Below, piece by piece: positions 32,380-44,800 of a stretch of DNA of 64,000 bases. The notes beneath the pieces were generated by a model that saw only the letters and a program-made list of their open reading frames with translations, did not search any database and was not told the DNA's origin. A program made the translations under genes and the position numbers. The stretch comes from Leishmania mexicana MHOM/GT/2001/U1103 (taxonomy: Eukaryota; Euglenozoa; Kinetoplastea; Trypanosomatida; Trypanosomatidae): NCBI RefSeq assembly GCF_000234665.1, contig NC_018317.1:549218-613217 (forward strand), read 5' to 3'. The stretch's first letter is position 1, and each line of letters begins with the position of its first letter.

Positions 32380-34119
32380 CTACACTACAGTAGAAGCACG
32401 CGGACGCTTCTGTTTTTCGATCTGCTGCTGCACATCGCGCGAGATCTGGCACTCCTCCTCGAAGAGGCTGCGCAACGCCTGCGCACTCGTGATGCGGTGG
32501 TCGAACTCCCACGTGAACACAGGGCTCTCATCCACCACGACACACGGGTGTGCCTTCTGGTAGGCGGCGATGTCATCGATTTCCTCTCGTGCAACGCTTG
32601 GGTCGGATGCAGGGCAGCGAAGAATTTCATCTCTGTTGTCATACAGCGGCCGGAAAAACGGATCGCGCAGCGCCTCCACGGCGGTGGGTCGCTTGCGGGG
32701 ATCGAAGGAGAGCAGATTGGCAATCAATATGCCGAGACTCATAGGAATGTCAACATTGAAGGCGAAGAGGGTACTGTGGAAGAGGGCCTGGGAGTGGACC
32801 TGGTTGGTCAGCATTAGCGACTCCCGCCCTCGTGCAGTTTTGTGAAAAAGGATGTCATTGATAAAGTGCTTGCCTTCTTCGCCACCCTCGAAGAGCGCGG
32901 CAACTTGCTCCGGCGTCTGCGGGACGCCACGCAACCCCGGCGTCTCTAGAATCAACGCCAGCTGGGAGAGGTAGTTGGCACCGGCGAACAATGGGCGGCG
33001 CAGCACCATCTCGGCCAGGATGCAGCCGGCAGACCACATGTCGATTGCGTGGTTGTAGCGGCCCATGATGAGCAGCTCGGGTGCTCGGTAGTAGCGCGTG
33101 ACAACGTAGTCGGTGAGGCTGTAGAGCGGGGGTTGGCTGGCGGCGTGAGGGGAGGATGATGCCCCACGGACTGCGGAAGATGACCAGCAGAATAGACCCC
33201 AATCCTCAAGTTCGTTGGCGTTCGACTTGGCTGCGGTCGCGACTGCCGTGAGAGTGTTCTCATGCGGCCAAGCAGGAACGCCGCCGCGGGAGAGGCCAAA
33301 GTCGCAGAGTTTCATGTCGCAGTTGCCGTTAAGAAGGATGTTACCCGGCTTCAGGTCACGGTGGATGACGCCGCTGCTGTGCAGGTACACCAGCACCTTG
33401 ATAAGCTGATAGGCGATAAAGCGGAACTGGTCCATCTGGATCTCCTGCGAGGACTTCAGCAGAGCCGCTAGGTCTGTGTCCATGAGGTCGGTCACTATAT
33501 AGATATCATCGAATGCGGCGGACGACAAGGCACCGGTGGAGACGTGGGGACGTCCAACCTCCATCAACCGCACAATGTTCGGATGCCCTTGCAGGTACCT
33601 CAGCAACTTGATCTCTCTCAAGATGCGGCGCCCATCCACGAGATCATCGAACACCTTCGTCATCTTCTTGATTGCGACGAACGGGGACACCTCCCCACGC
33701 GCCAGCGTACGGCGCTTGAACGGCTCCGAGTACAAGTGCGGAACTCGCACTGGTCCACCTCGCCCGGCTTCGTCCAGCACAGCACGCGTGCGGAAGTACA
33801 CAGGCGCGTCGTGGCCGCGACTTCGCCGCGTGACTATGCGACCTTCTTCCTCGATGGTGCGCATCGCCTCGTTGTAGTAGACACTGGATGGGACGAGGCG
33901 CAGGTCCACTGCAGCACACACTACGCCGTACGCGCCATATCCGATCCCGTTCAGCACCTCAAAGTGAGGTGCCACCTCAAAGGTGGAGCCGTGCACATGA
34001 TAAGTCTTGCTGTGCTCACTGGTGTGATCGATCATCGCTGGCAACTCTCTGCCACCGAGCAACAGCCCGTTGTCGCGCGCCGCATGAATGAACGGGACCG
34101 CTGCTTCGTTGACCGCCAT
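32380..34119 (-). CDS. MPK7: MAP kinase with TDY activation motif, MPK7-like
   Basis: The 579-residue CMGC kinase shows the glycine loop GIGYGAYG (about 58-65), the ATP lysine in VAIKK (K151), the catalytic HRDLKPGN (253-260), DFG (273-275), the dual-phosphorylation motif TDY (336-338) and the MAPK-type VVTRYYRAPE that follows. TDY rather than TEY is common among trypanosomatid MAP kinases. Two inserts stand out: about 75 residues between the glycine loop and the ATP lysine, and about 60 residues between DFG and TDY. Chromosomal position and order next to POLID and the dynein recall L. major MPK7, reported to affect growth and protein synthesis; that symbol is from memory. The frame is open to 34,425, but the ATG at 34,119 is the first after a strong splice acceptor. 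Confidence 0.9.
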   Translation of the reverse strand: MAVNEAAVPFIHAARDNGLLLGGRELPAMIDHTSEHSKTYHVHGSTFEVAPHFEVLNGIGYGAYGVVCAAVDLRLVPSSVYYNEAMRTIEEEGRIVTRRSRGHDAPVYFRTRAVLDEAGRGGPVRVPHLYSEPFKRRTLARGEVSPFVAIKKMTKVFDDLVDGRRILREIKLLRYLQGHPNIVRLMEVGRPHVSTGALSSAAFDDIYIVTDLMDTDLAALLKSSQEIQMDQFRFIAYQLIKVLVYLHSSGVIHRDLKPGNILLNGNCDMKLCDFGLSRGGVPAWPHENTLTAVATAAKSNANELEDWGLFCWSSSAVRGASSSPHAASQPPLYSLTDYVVTRYYRAPELLIMGRYNHAIDMWSAGCILAEMVLRRPLFAGANYLSQLALILETPGLRGVPQTPEQVAALFEGGEEGKHFINDILFHKTARGRESLMLTNQVHSQALFHSTLFAFNVDIPMSLGILIANLLSFDPRKRPTAVEALRDPFFRPLYDNRDEILRCPASDPSVAREEIDDIAAYQKAHPCVVVDESPVFTWEFDHRITSAQALRSLFEEECQISRDVQQQIEKQKRPRASTVV

Positions 34120-34164
34120 GCTTGAGCTTGAAGGATCGGCGCTCTCCTCCTCCCTTTGTGCTGC

Positions 34165-34236
34165 CTGTTTATTTTCCTTTTTTTTTCGTAGGCGGAAGTG
34201 GAACAACAGAGAGGGAGGAAAAGGAGAAGAGGAGAT
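34165..34236 (-). promoter_or_regulatory. Trans-splice acceptor of the MAP kinase
   Basis: A minus-strand CT-rich run (about 34,200-34,236) is followed by an A-rich stretch and ACAG with the AG at 34,166-34,165. The first ATG downstream is at 34,119. It removes the upstream part of the open frame from the mRNA. Confidence 0.6.
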
Positions 34237-34396
34237 GGCGCCGCGCACCCGCAGAGCAATGGAGTCGATAAGATGTCTTCTTCCGTTGCAAGGCGTGTCC
34301 ATTCTCTGCCATAAACCATGATTCAAGTGCCACTCTGCCTCCCACCCGCAGGCCGTCACATGCCTCATCGCGACGCGCGAGTCAGTCGTTGACATG

Positions 34397-34800
34397 CCGG
34401 TACAGCAGTGCGCCGACTCAGTCATCTGAGCACGGATTTGGCCTCAAACCCTACCCACCATCAGCCCGCTGAGCAGGTCGCCATACAGCAGCTTCCATTT
34501 CGCCGGTCGCCATGTGGCCCACCCCTCACAGGGTGACACTCAGGTTTCCCACACTAATGTGGGTAGTGAAGACTGGGTGAGAGATACGTTCGAGTCACTC
34601 TCACAAGTGGCCCATCATACAGATGGCACAATCGTGTACGCTGCCGCAGGTCGTTTCGACACAACCCCATCCAGAACCTGACCGCCGGCATCAGCAGCGA
34701 CAAACCGCTCTGACTTCCCCACCCAGGTTCGTTGCTCGACCCGGATACCACACTGAGGTGGTCGATATCATCACGGAGCCGATGAAGCTGAAGAAAAGGC
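34397..34800 (+). mobile_element. SIDER-like degenerate retroposon, antisense to transcription
   Basis: This is the second member of the pair described at 5390-5815. Its plus strand carries the shared core at 34,397-34,436 (35 of 40 bases identical to the other copy's minus strand) and a looser block at about 34,575-34,645. The segment ends in an A-rich stretch (GAAGCTGAAGAAAAGG). No coding capacity remains. Because genes here run leftward, this copy is antisense to the dynein transcript. The ends are approximate. Confidence 0.6.
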
Positions 34801-35804
34801 TACAAGGCACACAAAGGCCTAGCCTCTCTCTCCCATGCACTCACACCAGCAAAACCACTACACTGACCGTCAGCAGCCGCAGCAGCAGCCGCAGAGGATG
34901 ACAGGGAGAAGCTGTTTGAGCTGCACCCGGTCTTCGTGAGCGACAGCTGCGATGCCCAAACGTGACGATGTGTCACGCAAATGTTCACGTCTGCCTTATT
35001 TTCGTTTGTCTCTCGTCGACGCTCACTGAGCGCTGTGGGGAAAGGAGAAGAGAGGGACAGAATCGGTGGCGGTGATGGATGGGGCAGTGCCAGAAAAGGG
35101 AGTAAAAGACGCTGTTGTTCCACTGAGTGGCAGAAGAAACAGGAGTCATGTGATGCTGTACCCTCGAATGCCCCCCATTGCCCTCAACTTCGCGACTCCC
35201 CGCATTATGACGTCGTCAGGTGAACGTGCCCCCCTCCCAAAATGCTTCCTGTGCGCCACGTCGAGAGCGCAAGAGGAGAGAGGAGAGAATGCAATACCTG
35301 TAACGCAACCGTAAAATCACCGAGCCGATACGGGCTCATGGCAGTTCGGCTGATCAGCACGGTGCTTCTTGTGGAGGTAGTGTTTTTGGTGTTGCGAGAT
35401 GCACAGGGATCAAGAAGAATGGACATGCATACTGCGTAGTGCGTGTGATTGTGTGTCGAGTGTTGCACAGCTTACACCACGGGCAAACAAACTAAAAAGG
35501 GGAATGCGACAGAGGCAGACACACCCAGAAGCACACTCGTACGGGAGGAGAGGAAAATATACACACACGCCCCGAAAAAAAGAGCACTACTAAACATGGA
35601 TAGTCTCGATACATCCACAAACGCCGGCCGTCCCATCGACCACCTCCCTCCATACTGTCAGTGAGAGGTGCACGGCATCTGCTGAGTTGCTGCGTCAAGA
35701 AAAAAAAATACATATTAGCGCTTCGCGTTGCAGCGAGCTTCGGCGCTGCATTGTCTATGTTTCGTCAGGCACGTGTCGAGCACGCCGCGTGTGTCCGAGT
35801 CTGG

Positions 35805-38800
35805 TTACTCCACGACGTCTAACAACAGACCCACCCCGGCGATCACCCACTTACGCGACGGCTGCTTGCTCTTGAGGTAGAAACCGACGACAAAGCCGGG
35901 TCCACGGGCCTGTGTCTTGTACACGGGGCATTCGTACTGGTCACGCCGATCAATCTTGCTCAGCGGCAGGGAGCGGACTTGCATGATAGGCATCTTGGGA
36001 TACAGGTCCTTGAGGCGGCTTTCCTCTATGCAGCCAGCCGTGCCATCCCACCGAGCCCCCTCCATTGCAAGCCCGGTCACGTAGCAACCGTCGCGCGCGT
36101 TGGAGTCGATCTGGTCGGCGGACTTCTTCAGCACATCCACAACCAGAGCCATCTGATCGAGATCAAAGCTGTTGATAATGGAGGTGGTCTGCATGATGGC
36201 GGTCAAGAATGACATGGGGTTGAAGAAGAGCGAAATATTTGTAACCTTTGGCGTCTGCAGGTCGGCGTTCCAGCTCACTAGCTGCTCATTGCGCGCCATG
36301 AAGTTCTCCACCCACGAGCCGAGCATGCGCTGCGACATGAAGGAGACGCGCGCCCATCGCTCCGGCATCTTGTCCAGGTACATCTGATCGAACAGCTCCT
36401 GCATCGCGGTGCTCATCGACAGCGCACCCTTCAGGCCAAGGTTCAGCTCCTCCAGTGACGCACGCAGGGTCTCAATAAGGATATTCATGCGCTCGCTCTC
36501 CTGGTAGAAAACGTGCTGCTGAGGCGAGCGGTCGTCCTCGAGGCGCTCTGACAAGTCCTGCAGGTTGTGCGGCTCCGGCAACCGCTCACGGATCTCCTCG
36601 ATCTTCTGCTGCACAATATCCTGCGGGCTCAACATGTCGCCGCCGCTGTGCTTCTTGGGCTGCAGCTCGTTGATGGTCTTGAAAAGGACGTCGGCCTGCA
36701 TCGTGCGGTAGTTTATCTCCGCGTTGGGGTGCAGGCCATACAGCAGCGGCGACTCGGCCGGAAAATCTTCGCTAGTTGTCAACCACTGCATGTACTCCTG
36801 GTAACTTGCCGGCGCCGGCACTGCCACGCCAGGTGCGAGCTGCAGGCCGTCGCAGCAGTCTGGGATGAGGTAGCTCTGCAGATACGCCATGCACAGGACG
36901 CGATCCCAGTCGTCTGTGATGTGGCCACCGTACATGATCTCACCAAAGACGTAGCGCAGATCCTCCCACGGCACCTTGGGGCGGTCCTCAATGTAGTTGG
37001 CCGCCACCTCCATGCACGTCGTGAGGTCGCCGGCGTTGAATGGGTACGCGCGGTTCCAGCCCAGGGGACCGAACTTCTTGCGCTCCACCACGACGGCGTG
37101 GAAGAAGCACATGGAGAACATGATGCAGCGGTACTCGGTCGGCTTCGCGCTCTTCTCCCACGGCTCGTCGCTGAAGTTGCTCATGGCACGGACAATATTC
37201 TGCCGAATGCCAGTCGGAGGCTCCGACGTCAGCTTCACTGAACGCTGCAGGACACCAATAGGGATCACGTTCGACGGCTCCGCGCTCAGGAACACGCGGA
37301 AATCCGGGTGCCCCTTCACGCCATCAAACTCGATCTCGTCATCCGTCACCACAATGATGTCGTTCTTCTTATCCCTCGCCGTGCTGCCACTGCCCGCCTT
37401 AGCACCGTCCTCGTCGTCGCCCATGTCCTCGTCCGTCTCCCCCTCGCCGCTCTCGCCATGCGAGGGGACCGACTTCTCCTCGGCCTCCTCATCGTCGTGC
37501 TGCTCCCTATCGCCGTCGCCGACGCCTCCTGCAGCGGCGCTGCGTTCACCAGCCTTCCGCTCCGCAATCTCCTTGCGAAGCTGCGCGACGCGCGTGTAAG
37601 TCTCCGCATACGTGTCGAGGCGCCGCTCCAGCGTGCGCAGCCACTTCTCAACAAGGTGGATATTCGATAGTAGCGCCCACCCGCCCTCGGCAAAGCACTT
37701 GTCCAGCGCGCGGTCCGCCACCACCTCTTGGCCTTGCCCCAGCGATACGTTGTAGAAATTCTCCCTGTCGTACGTGTAACCCAGTTTTCGACCCAGCTCC
37801 TCGACTGCCTTGACCGGGTCGACACCAGGAGATAGGATGAAGAAGAGCGGCGTCGTCGTGCTCGAGTTCTGGTACGAGACGGAGATGTCCACTGCCTGAT
37901 CGGACACAAAAAAGCGGCCGATGGTGGTGCCCACAAACATCTCCAGCGCCGCTGTGAGCCGATCTGGACGCAGGCAACGCAGCACCAGCAGGCGCTCGAA
38001 GTTCGAGAGGTTCTTCCACTCTCCTGGCATCTTCTCCACCTCCGGCTTCTCGAGCTCGCAGTACTGAAACCATCGATTGTTCTCTGCCATGTCGCTCGGC
38101 AGCAGGCTGAACGACGGCGTCGCACCCTCCACTTCCGCCAGCGCCTGCACGGCATCCCAGTTCGGTTGCGTGCACCACCCCGTCACCGTCTCTGGCCGCA
38201 CCACGCCCGTCTTCTTCTTACCGCGGAGGAGGAAGTCCAGCTGCTTCAGATTAATCTCGTTGCGGCGGCTCAGAATCGCGAAGGTAAGGAGGCTCGAGAA
38301 GATCAGCTTGTGGCGCTCGAACAGGCCGCGCGACACGTAGGCAAAGACATTCTCCGTGATCGACTCGGTGACGTTCGCCACGCGCTTTGTTACATCCTTC
38401 TTGTTCTCCGGCTGCGGTGCAGAGGCGAGAGCCTTGTTGAAAACCACCATGAACGCCTCCAGCGAGTACTGATACATGTGGTCGATCTTCCACAGTTGGT
38501 CAATCTGGAAGAACAGGAGAGAGCCGCGCACCGCTACGTCGGTGTACCGCAGACGGTTCTGCGCGATATCCTTCTGTGTGACGACGGCCTGCGCAAAGGA
38601 GGCGTTGATGTCCTTCGCCTTCTTCTTGGTCGCCTCCAAGTTTTCGACGAGGGTGACGTTCTCCAGGATGTCGCCGGTTGCGTTTGTCAGCTCGTAGAGC
38701 AGCCCGTTCTCGCACTGCTGCAGCTCAATTGTCATGGTGTTCATCTGCCGAATCAGCATGCCGCGTTTATTCTCCAAGTCTGGTCGCTCTTGGCTCACCA

Positions 38801-41800
38801 CGACCGCCAGCAGCTGATCCTCCAGACCCGTCTCTGTCACCATGAAGTTGATCAGAGTCGTCTGCGCGTTCACTTCAGGGCCGTAGTGGGGGTTGCCGAG
38901 CTTCGTCTGCAGAATCAACCGGAACTTCGGGTTGTACTCCACCTCGGTAGCGCCAAGCTTGATGAACTCGCGGCCGCCCTTGCGGAACGTCTGTCGACTA
39001 AGAACACCGTCGAGAACGGGCTCCACAAACTCGCCGAGGCCCTCAATGAGGCACGGAAGACCCTCCTCGATGCACGTCTGCAGTGTGCGCTGCCAGCCCT
39101 TTTGCGTGGTCTGAACAACACGCAGGCCGTTCTTCTCCTCACGGGTGCGAATCCACTTGATGCCTTGCAGCTGTGGGTCGATCATGAGCGGCCAACGCAT
39201 GCAGTTGTTGAGAATGGCGCCGTTCTCGGTCGAGACACGATCAGACGGGAGTCCCTCGTTGTTCCACGACGCCACCGCCGCCTCCGAAGTGAGCACGTCC
39301 ATCGTCACGTCAAGATCCTCCGTCATTGGAATGCCCAGCCTCTTAATTTCCGGCAGCCAGTCCTGCTCCACTATCTGCTCACGGAACGCCTTGGAGAAGG
39401 GCCCAATATAAGACACGAAAGATGCACTCAGCAGCACGTCGCCGACCAGCAGCTTCGCGGCCTCCTTCAGCTTTTCGATGGTGGCACCCCAGCGCACACT
39501 CTCGTCCGCCAACCCGCTGACAAGGCGTTGCGCCAGGTTCATCTTCATCTGCGTTTTCTTCGCCTTGGCCTCGATCGCGTCGGCCTCGGCCACGGCCTCG
39601 TCGTACTGGCTGACCAGCGCGCCGAGCTTGGCCTGCAGGTCCGCCACCTTGTCTTGAATTTTCTTCAGCGCTGCGCGGCTCGAGACGAGACGCTGCTGCG
39701 CCTCGGCGAGTCGCTCCTCCTTTGGACGCACCTCGCAGCGGACGGCGTGGTAGCGGTTCATGCCGATGGCCCACTTGCATAGGCCGGCCGCGGCGAAGGA
39801 CTTGTTCCTGATGATGTCCGGGTCGAAGGAGGGGTTGTTGATATACACCTGGATCTGGTCGATACACACCTGAGGAATGTTGTTCACGTCGAAGTTGCGC
39901 AGCTCCGTCAAAAAGCGGTCCACCTGGTTCATCATCTTCTTGCACTCATTCCACGACCGCTGCTTCATCGACGGAATCGAGCGCGGGTTCGCCGTAAGCA
40001 CCAGCACGCAGATGGCCACCATCTGCACATCCTCCGGCGGCTTCCCGAGATTCTTGAGCTCCGCAATGGAGGCCTTGTCGAGAGTATCAAGGGCCGCCAA
40101 TGCCTCCTGGACGAGCGGTTGCGCCTTGGCCAAATCCTCCTGGCACTGCTTCTCGAACGACGTCACCTCCTCAACGATCTTGTTCGTCTTCGACTCCTCC
40201 TTCGCCGCAATCGCGCTCTGCTCCTCCACGACGGACTTCTCACGGCCCACCGTCTCGAGAAGCGCTGACGTCTTCTGCCGCGCCTCCTCCACCTCCACGC
40301 TCTCCCGCTGAAGCACCTCCTGCAGCCCCTGCACCTGCGCCCCCGCCTCCTTGATCTTATCGATACCGCTCACGAGGCGATCTGTTTGATCACTGTTCTC
40401 CTTCCGCTTCCGGGCTAGCAAGTCCTTGTAGAAGGCGATCAGTTCGAGAAACGATTTGGGTGTCGTGTAGGCGTGCCGCTTTTCCTGCGCGTAGTATTCT
40501 TCGCACGTCTCCGTCACCTTTATCTGGCAGTACGCCATAAAGTCCGCGATGTTCTGCGTCATCTCCTCGCCGCCCAGATCAATCTCGAAAAGGAAGCGCT
40601 GAGCCACCGACCGGAGCGCCTGCTCCGGCCAGCTCAGGAACCAGTCAATCACGGTGGTGTTTGCCAGCGCCGGGAACTGTCGGCACCACGCAGCAAAGTT
40701 CTTGCTCACGGGAGAGAAGCAGAGAATAATGTGCAGGTTCGAGCGAACCTTGTGGATGAAGTGCTCCCAGCACACATCCGGATTCGAGTAGTCGGCGACG
40801 CCGGAGGCCTTCACCTCGTTTACGACGGAAGCGATGATGCTCTCGCGCTCATCCTGATTGAACAGCTCCGGCACGTTGCCGCTGCTCAGCATATCGTTCA
40901 GATACACCAACATGTCCACCGACACAATCTGGGTATCGGTGATGATGAACGCGAACGGGTACCCGCGTACGCCGCATTTTCGGTACAGTTCCTGCATGTC
41001 GTTGCGAAAGTCGTTGATGTCGTACGTGCTCGTCACAAGAATCTGGAAGATGTCGTGTCCGTTGATGTACGACGCAAGGCGCGCCAAGGACTGCTTACCA
41101 GAGCCACCCACGCCAACCAAGAATGCATTGCCGCGCGGGTTCGAGGTGATACGGGCAATGCGGCAGACATGCTCGATGGCCTGGTTGAACAGCACAAGGT
41201 TCATGGAGGCGTAGTTCTCGTTGTAATCCGCCAGCTTTTTGCGCAGGTAGGCGCCGGCCTCGTCGTAGTCCGTTTCATTGTACACGTTCTCCTGCCCGTC
41301 TGGCGTCGTATAGAACGGCGCCCACAGCAGCGGCTCCTCCATCACATCCTTCGCCTTCACGTCGCTGAATCCGGCGCGCATAATGACCTCCTGAAGCAGG
41401 GCGTCGTAGCGCTTCATGTCGGCGTCATCGGCCATGCGGTCGCGGAACGTGCGGTTGCACTCGTGCACCCACAGACGGACCAGCTGCAGGCTGCTCTTGT
41501 GTAGCTTCGGGTTGGACTTGCACAGGCCCTGGAAAATGTTGAACATCTCACGCATGTTCCATTGGTAGTGGAACTTTATGGCCGTCGGGAAGAACAGCTT
41601 CGCCACGTTCGAGTGAAGCTCAATCGTGGCGTTTGTGAGCAGCGTCGTGAGAGTGTCGCGGATGTCGCGGGAGAATGGCTTCGTGTGCGCCTGCAAAATC
41701 TGCCCGTAGATGCTCACCAGGTCTGCGCGATCGGGCATATTCGTCGAGAAGACGGCGAAATGGCGCAGCAGACGGTCGAGGATGGTGAAGGTGCCGGACT

Positions 41801-44800
41801 TGGGGTTCATCGCACCAACATACCGCACGTCCACCACCTCCTTCTGCAGAATCTTGACGCGGTCGTACCAGAAGCCGTAGCCGACATGCTGCTGCAGCAG
41901 CGCCACAGCCTCCTGCGTGCCGTACTTGTCTGGGGTTGGCATGTTCATGTCATCCAGGAAGAACACCAGCTTCTTGCGATTCGGCGGGCCGTAGGTACGG
42001 CCAGAGCGCTTCTCCAGCGACTGCTCCATCACCGCCTGCAAGCCAGAGGACGAGGTGCGGGCGTTAAAGGAAACGACACGGAACACCACCTTCTCGTTGT
42101 CCAGTGAGCGCAGCTTCGACATGATTAGGTTCGTCTTACCCGTGCCAGCAGTACCGACCAGCATGACACCCTTCGCGTTGTCGACAAAGAGGCTCATGAG
42201 ATACGACATGCGCACCGTGTCAGCGGTTTGCACGGACACGGACGACAGCTGTATATCCGCGTCCATCGTGTAGGGCTGCACGAGCTCCGTCCACGGCTTC
42301 CAGTCGAACAGCACGGCGCCGCTGTTGTCCTTGGTCTTGTCTATGTAGTAGTCGAACACCGATCCGGCATCAGAGATCTTCATGTTCGGGAACTCCTTCT
42401 TCCACTGGTTTGAGAAGTTGAGCCGCATGTCAATGCGGCCGTCGGAGCTCGGCAGCGGGCCGCCAAAGGCCCAGATGGCGGCGAACACAAAGTACTTTTC
42501 GTACACTTCGAAAGGGTTAGAGTTCTTCGCCAGCTCCTCCGGCTCCATCGTCTTGAAGATACCGTCGAGGAGGAAGCAAAGGGTTTGGACCACGTTGATG
42601 TCCATCACAGACACGATCGGCCGCATGCTGCGCTTCCAGAACTCAAAGATAAACGGCACATACTTGTCGAAGAGGTTATCGAGGATCACACCCTCGCGCT
42701 TCTCCCGCGACGCGATCCACTTGTCCTTGAACGGGCCCCAGCCCAGATCCGATTCGTTGATGAAGATGACACCGGCCCGCGACACTGTCGCCGGCGAGGC
42801 GTTGCGCAGGTGCGACACCTCGAAAATCATTCGCATCGAGTCCGTCAGCGGTATACGCTCATTCGACACGAGCGTTAGCATCTTGTTGTCGTCCATCACG
42901 GTGTTCATCGACTCAATCCACTCTGCGTCGATGATGCCGTCCAGCACGATCCACTTCATGTTCCTCTTTTTCTTCGACTCCACGGCATAGTCGCGGAAGA
43001 TCGTCGACAGAATGCCGTCGCGCCACTCCTTCTGCGGGGTGAAGTAGCCGTACAGCTCATTCGAGGAGATCGCCTTGGGGTTGAGGCACGACGAGACCGC
43101 CTTGGCCTTCCACTCGTCCTGGTGTAGCTTCGTCAGCGCACCCTGCAAACAGCGCCAGCACTCAGTCTTGCCCGCACCGGCCGCACCGAGGATAAACACG
43201 GAGTGGCGTACATGCAGCAGTTCCTCGTACTGCACGCACTTCAGGATGAAGATGTCGTTCTCGCCTGGGAAGTTGCCCTGCTCCTTGCAGACAGCCTTAC
43301 AGGCAGCGACCAGTTCCGGCTTGTTCTTCTTCGGCACGTCGAGGTTCGGGAAAAGCGAGCGGATCAGACCCATGAACACGTACACGTCGTCCTTGCTCAG
43401 CTTCGCCATGTTTGTGTCTCGGAGGGCACGCATCAACACGTTGCGCTCCGGAAGATCAGGATCGCCGCGCTTGAGGGCGCCAGCGATGTACAAGACGGAC
43501 TTCACGGCACGCAAACCCCAGTCGTAGTGATCCTGCGGTGACAACAGCTCCTTGTTCAGGCGATACAGCGTGACGAACTTCAGGGCAAGATCCTTGGCAT
43601 CGCCAAAACCCTCCGCAGCCAGCATGATCTCACAAATGTTCTTAAGGTCCGGCACGCACATGGCGCACGGGCGGAAGAGCGACTTGATGTTCTCCGGCAG
43701 CTCCGTACGGCCGGCGTAGCCCGGGTTCATGGTGATCCACATGCCCACAGAGCGCTTGAGCGAGATCTCCTCACCCACGAAGCGGAAGCGCGACTTGTTC
43801 TCCTTGAGCGCGTTCAAGATGGAGCCCACCTGCGTCGCGACGACGGAGAGCACCTCAATGGAGATGCGGTTGAACTCATCGAAGCAGCCCCACGAGCCGG
43901 ACATGGCGAGACCCTTGAAGATCTGGCCGAGAGTAATGTAGTTCATCTGATCGGAGCAGTTGAACACGTAACAGGCAATGCCCATGTTGCGCGCCAGGTC
44001 CTTGGTGGTCTCTGTCTTGCCCGTACCAGCCGGCCCTGCTGGTGCGCCGCCCTGTTTCAGACGCAGCGCCTGCGTGAGGGTGATGTAGCAGCGGTCCGTC
44101 AGCTTTGTGATGACAAGACAGCCGCACAGGCCGATGTACTCGTACCCGTTGGTGAAGTCCGCGTCGGCGATCCGGATCTCGCTGCCCTTGTTCTCGTCCC
44201 AGTAGTAGCGAAGCTGCGACTGCCAGCTGAAGGCATCGACGGAGTCGATGCGGTCGTCCACCATGCTCTGCACGATGTCCCGGTTGTGCACGTCGATAGT
44301 AATCAGATGCACCAGCATCTTGCGCTCCGTCGACGAGCGATCCAGCAGCACCTCCTTGATGAGGCTGTCCAGCTGCGACTTTTGGCTCTTCAGCAAGTCC
44401 TTCATACCCATGTCATTGCCCTCCTCGATCTGCGTGAAGGCTTGATGCACCTCGGTCGTGAACCAGATACGTGACGCCACGATGACCGCCTGACACGGGT
44501 ACTGGTAGATCCACTCGTTTCGCGGCTTCTCGAGGTAGCCCGCGTTCGCCTCCCTGATGTGCACCTTCATGCTGCGCTTCATACACTGCACAAGCCCTTC
44601 CAGCCAGTTTTCCACCGCGCCATCGCATGCGAAGCTCTCCGTCAATGTCACCCTCTCTCCCTGAATTGACACCATCTCCCACACTTCCTCCGCGCCAGCG
44701 TTGGGGTACGGGTTATTGTCAAAAGTGAAGGAGTCTACGGATTCGATGATCTTGCTCATGTGCCCAATGACCGCACGCGGGTCGGAGCCCTTGGAAAGGA

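Larger units (their letters stand above)
34120..35804. other. Spacer between the dynein and kinase genes
   Basis: No gene is seen. The left half carries a SIDER-like retroposon in antisense orientation (about 34,397-34,800). The rest is probably the dynein 3' UTR. Confidence 0.65.

Noticed and set aside
38166..39782. 538-codon open frame on the plus strand inside the dynein gene
   Set aside because: It is antisense to a strongly conserved region of the dynein motor. High GC at third positions opens long shadow frames, and its His/Arg/Leu-rich product has no domain.
40473..41504. 343-codon plus-strand frame inside the dynein gene
   Set aside because: It is another antisense shadow over the AAA4/stalk region, with no family features.
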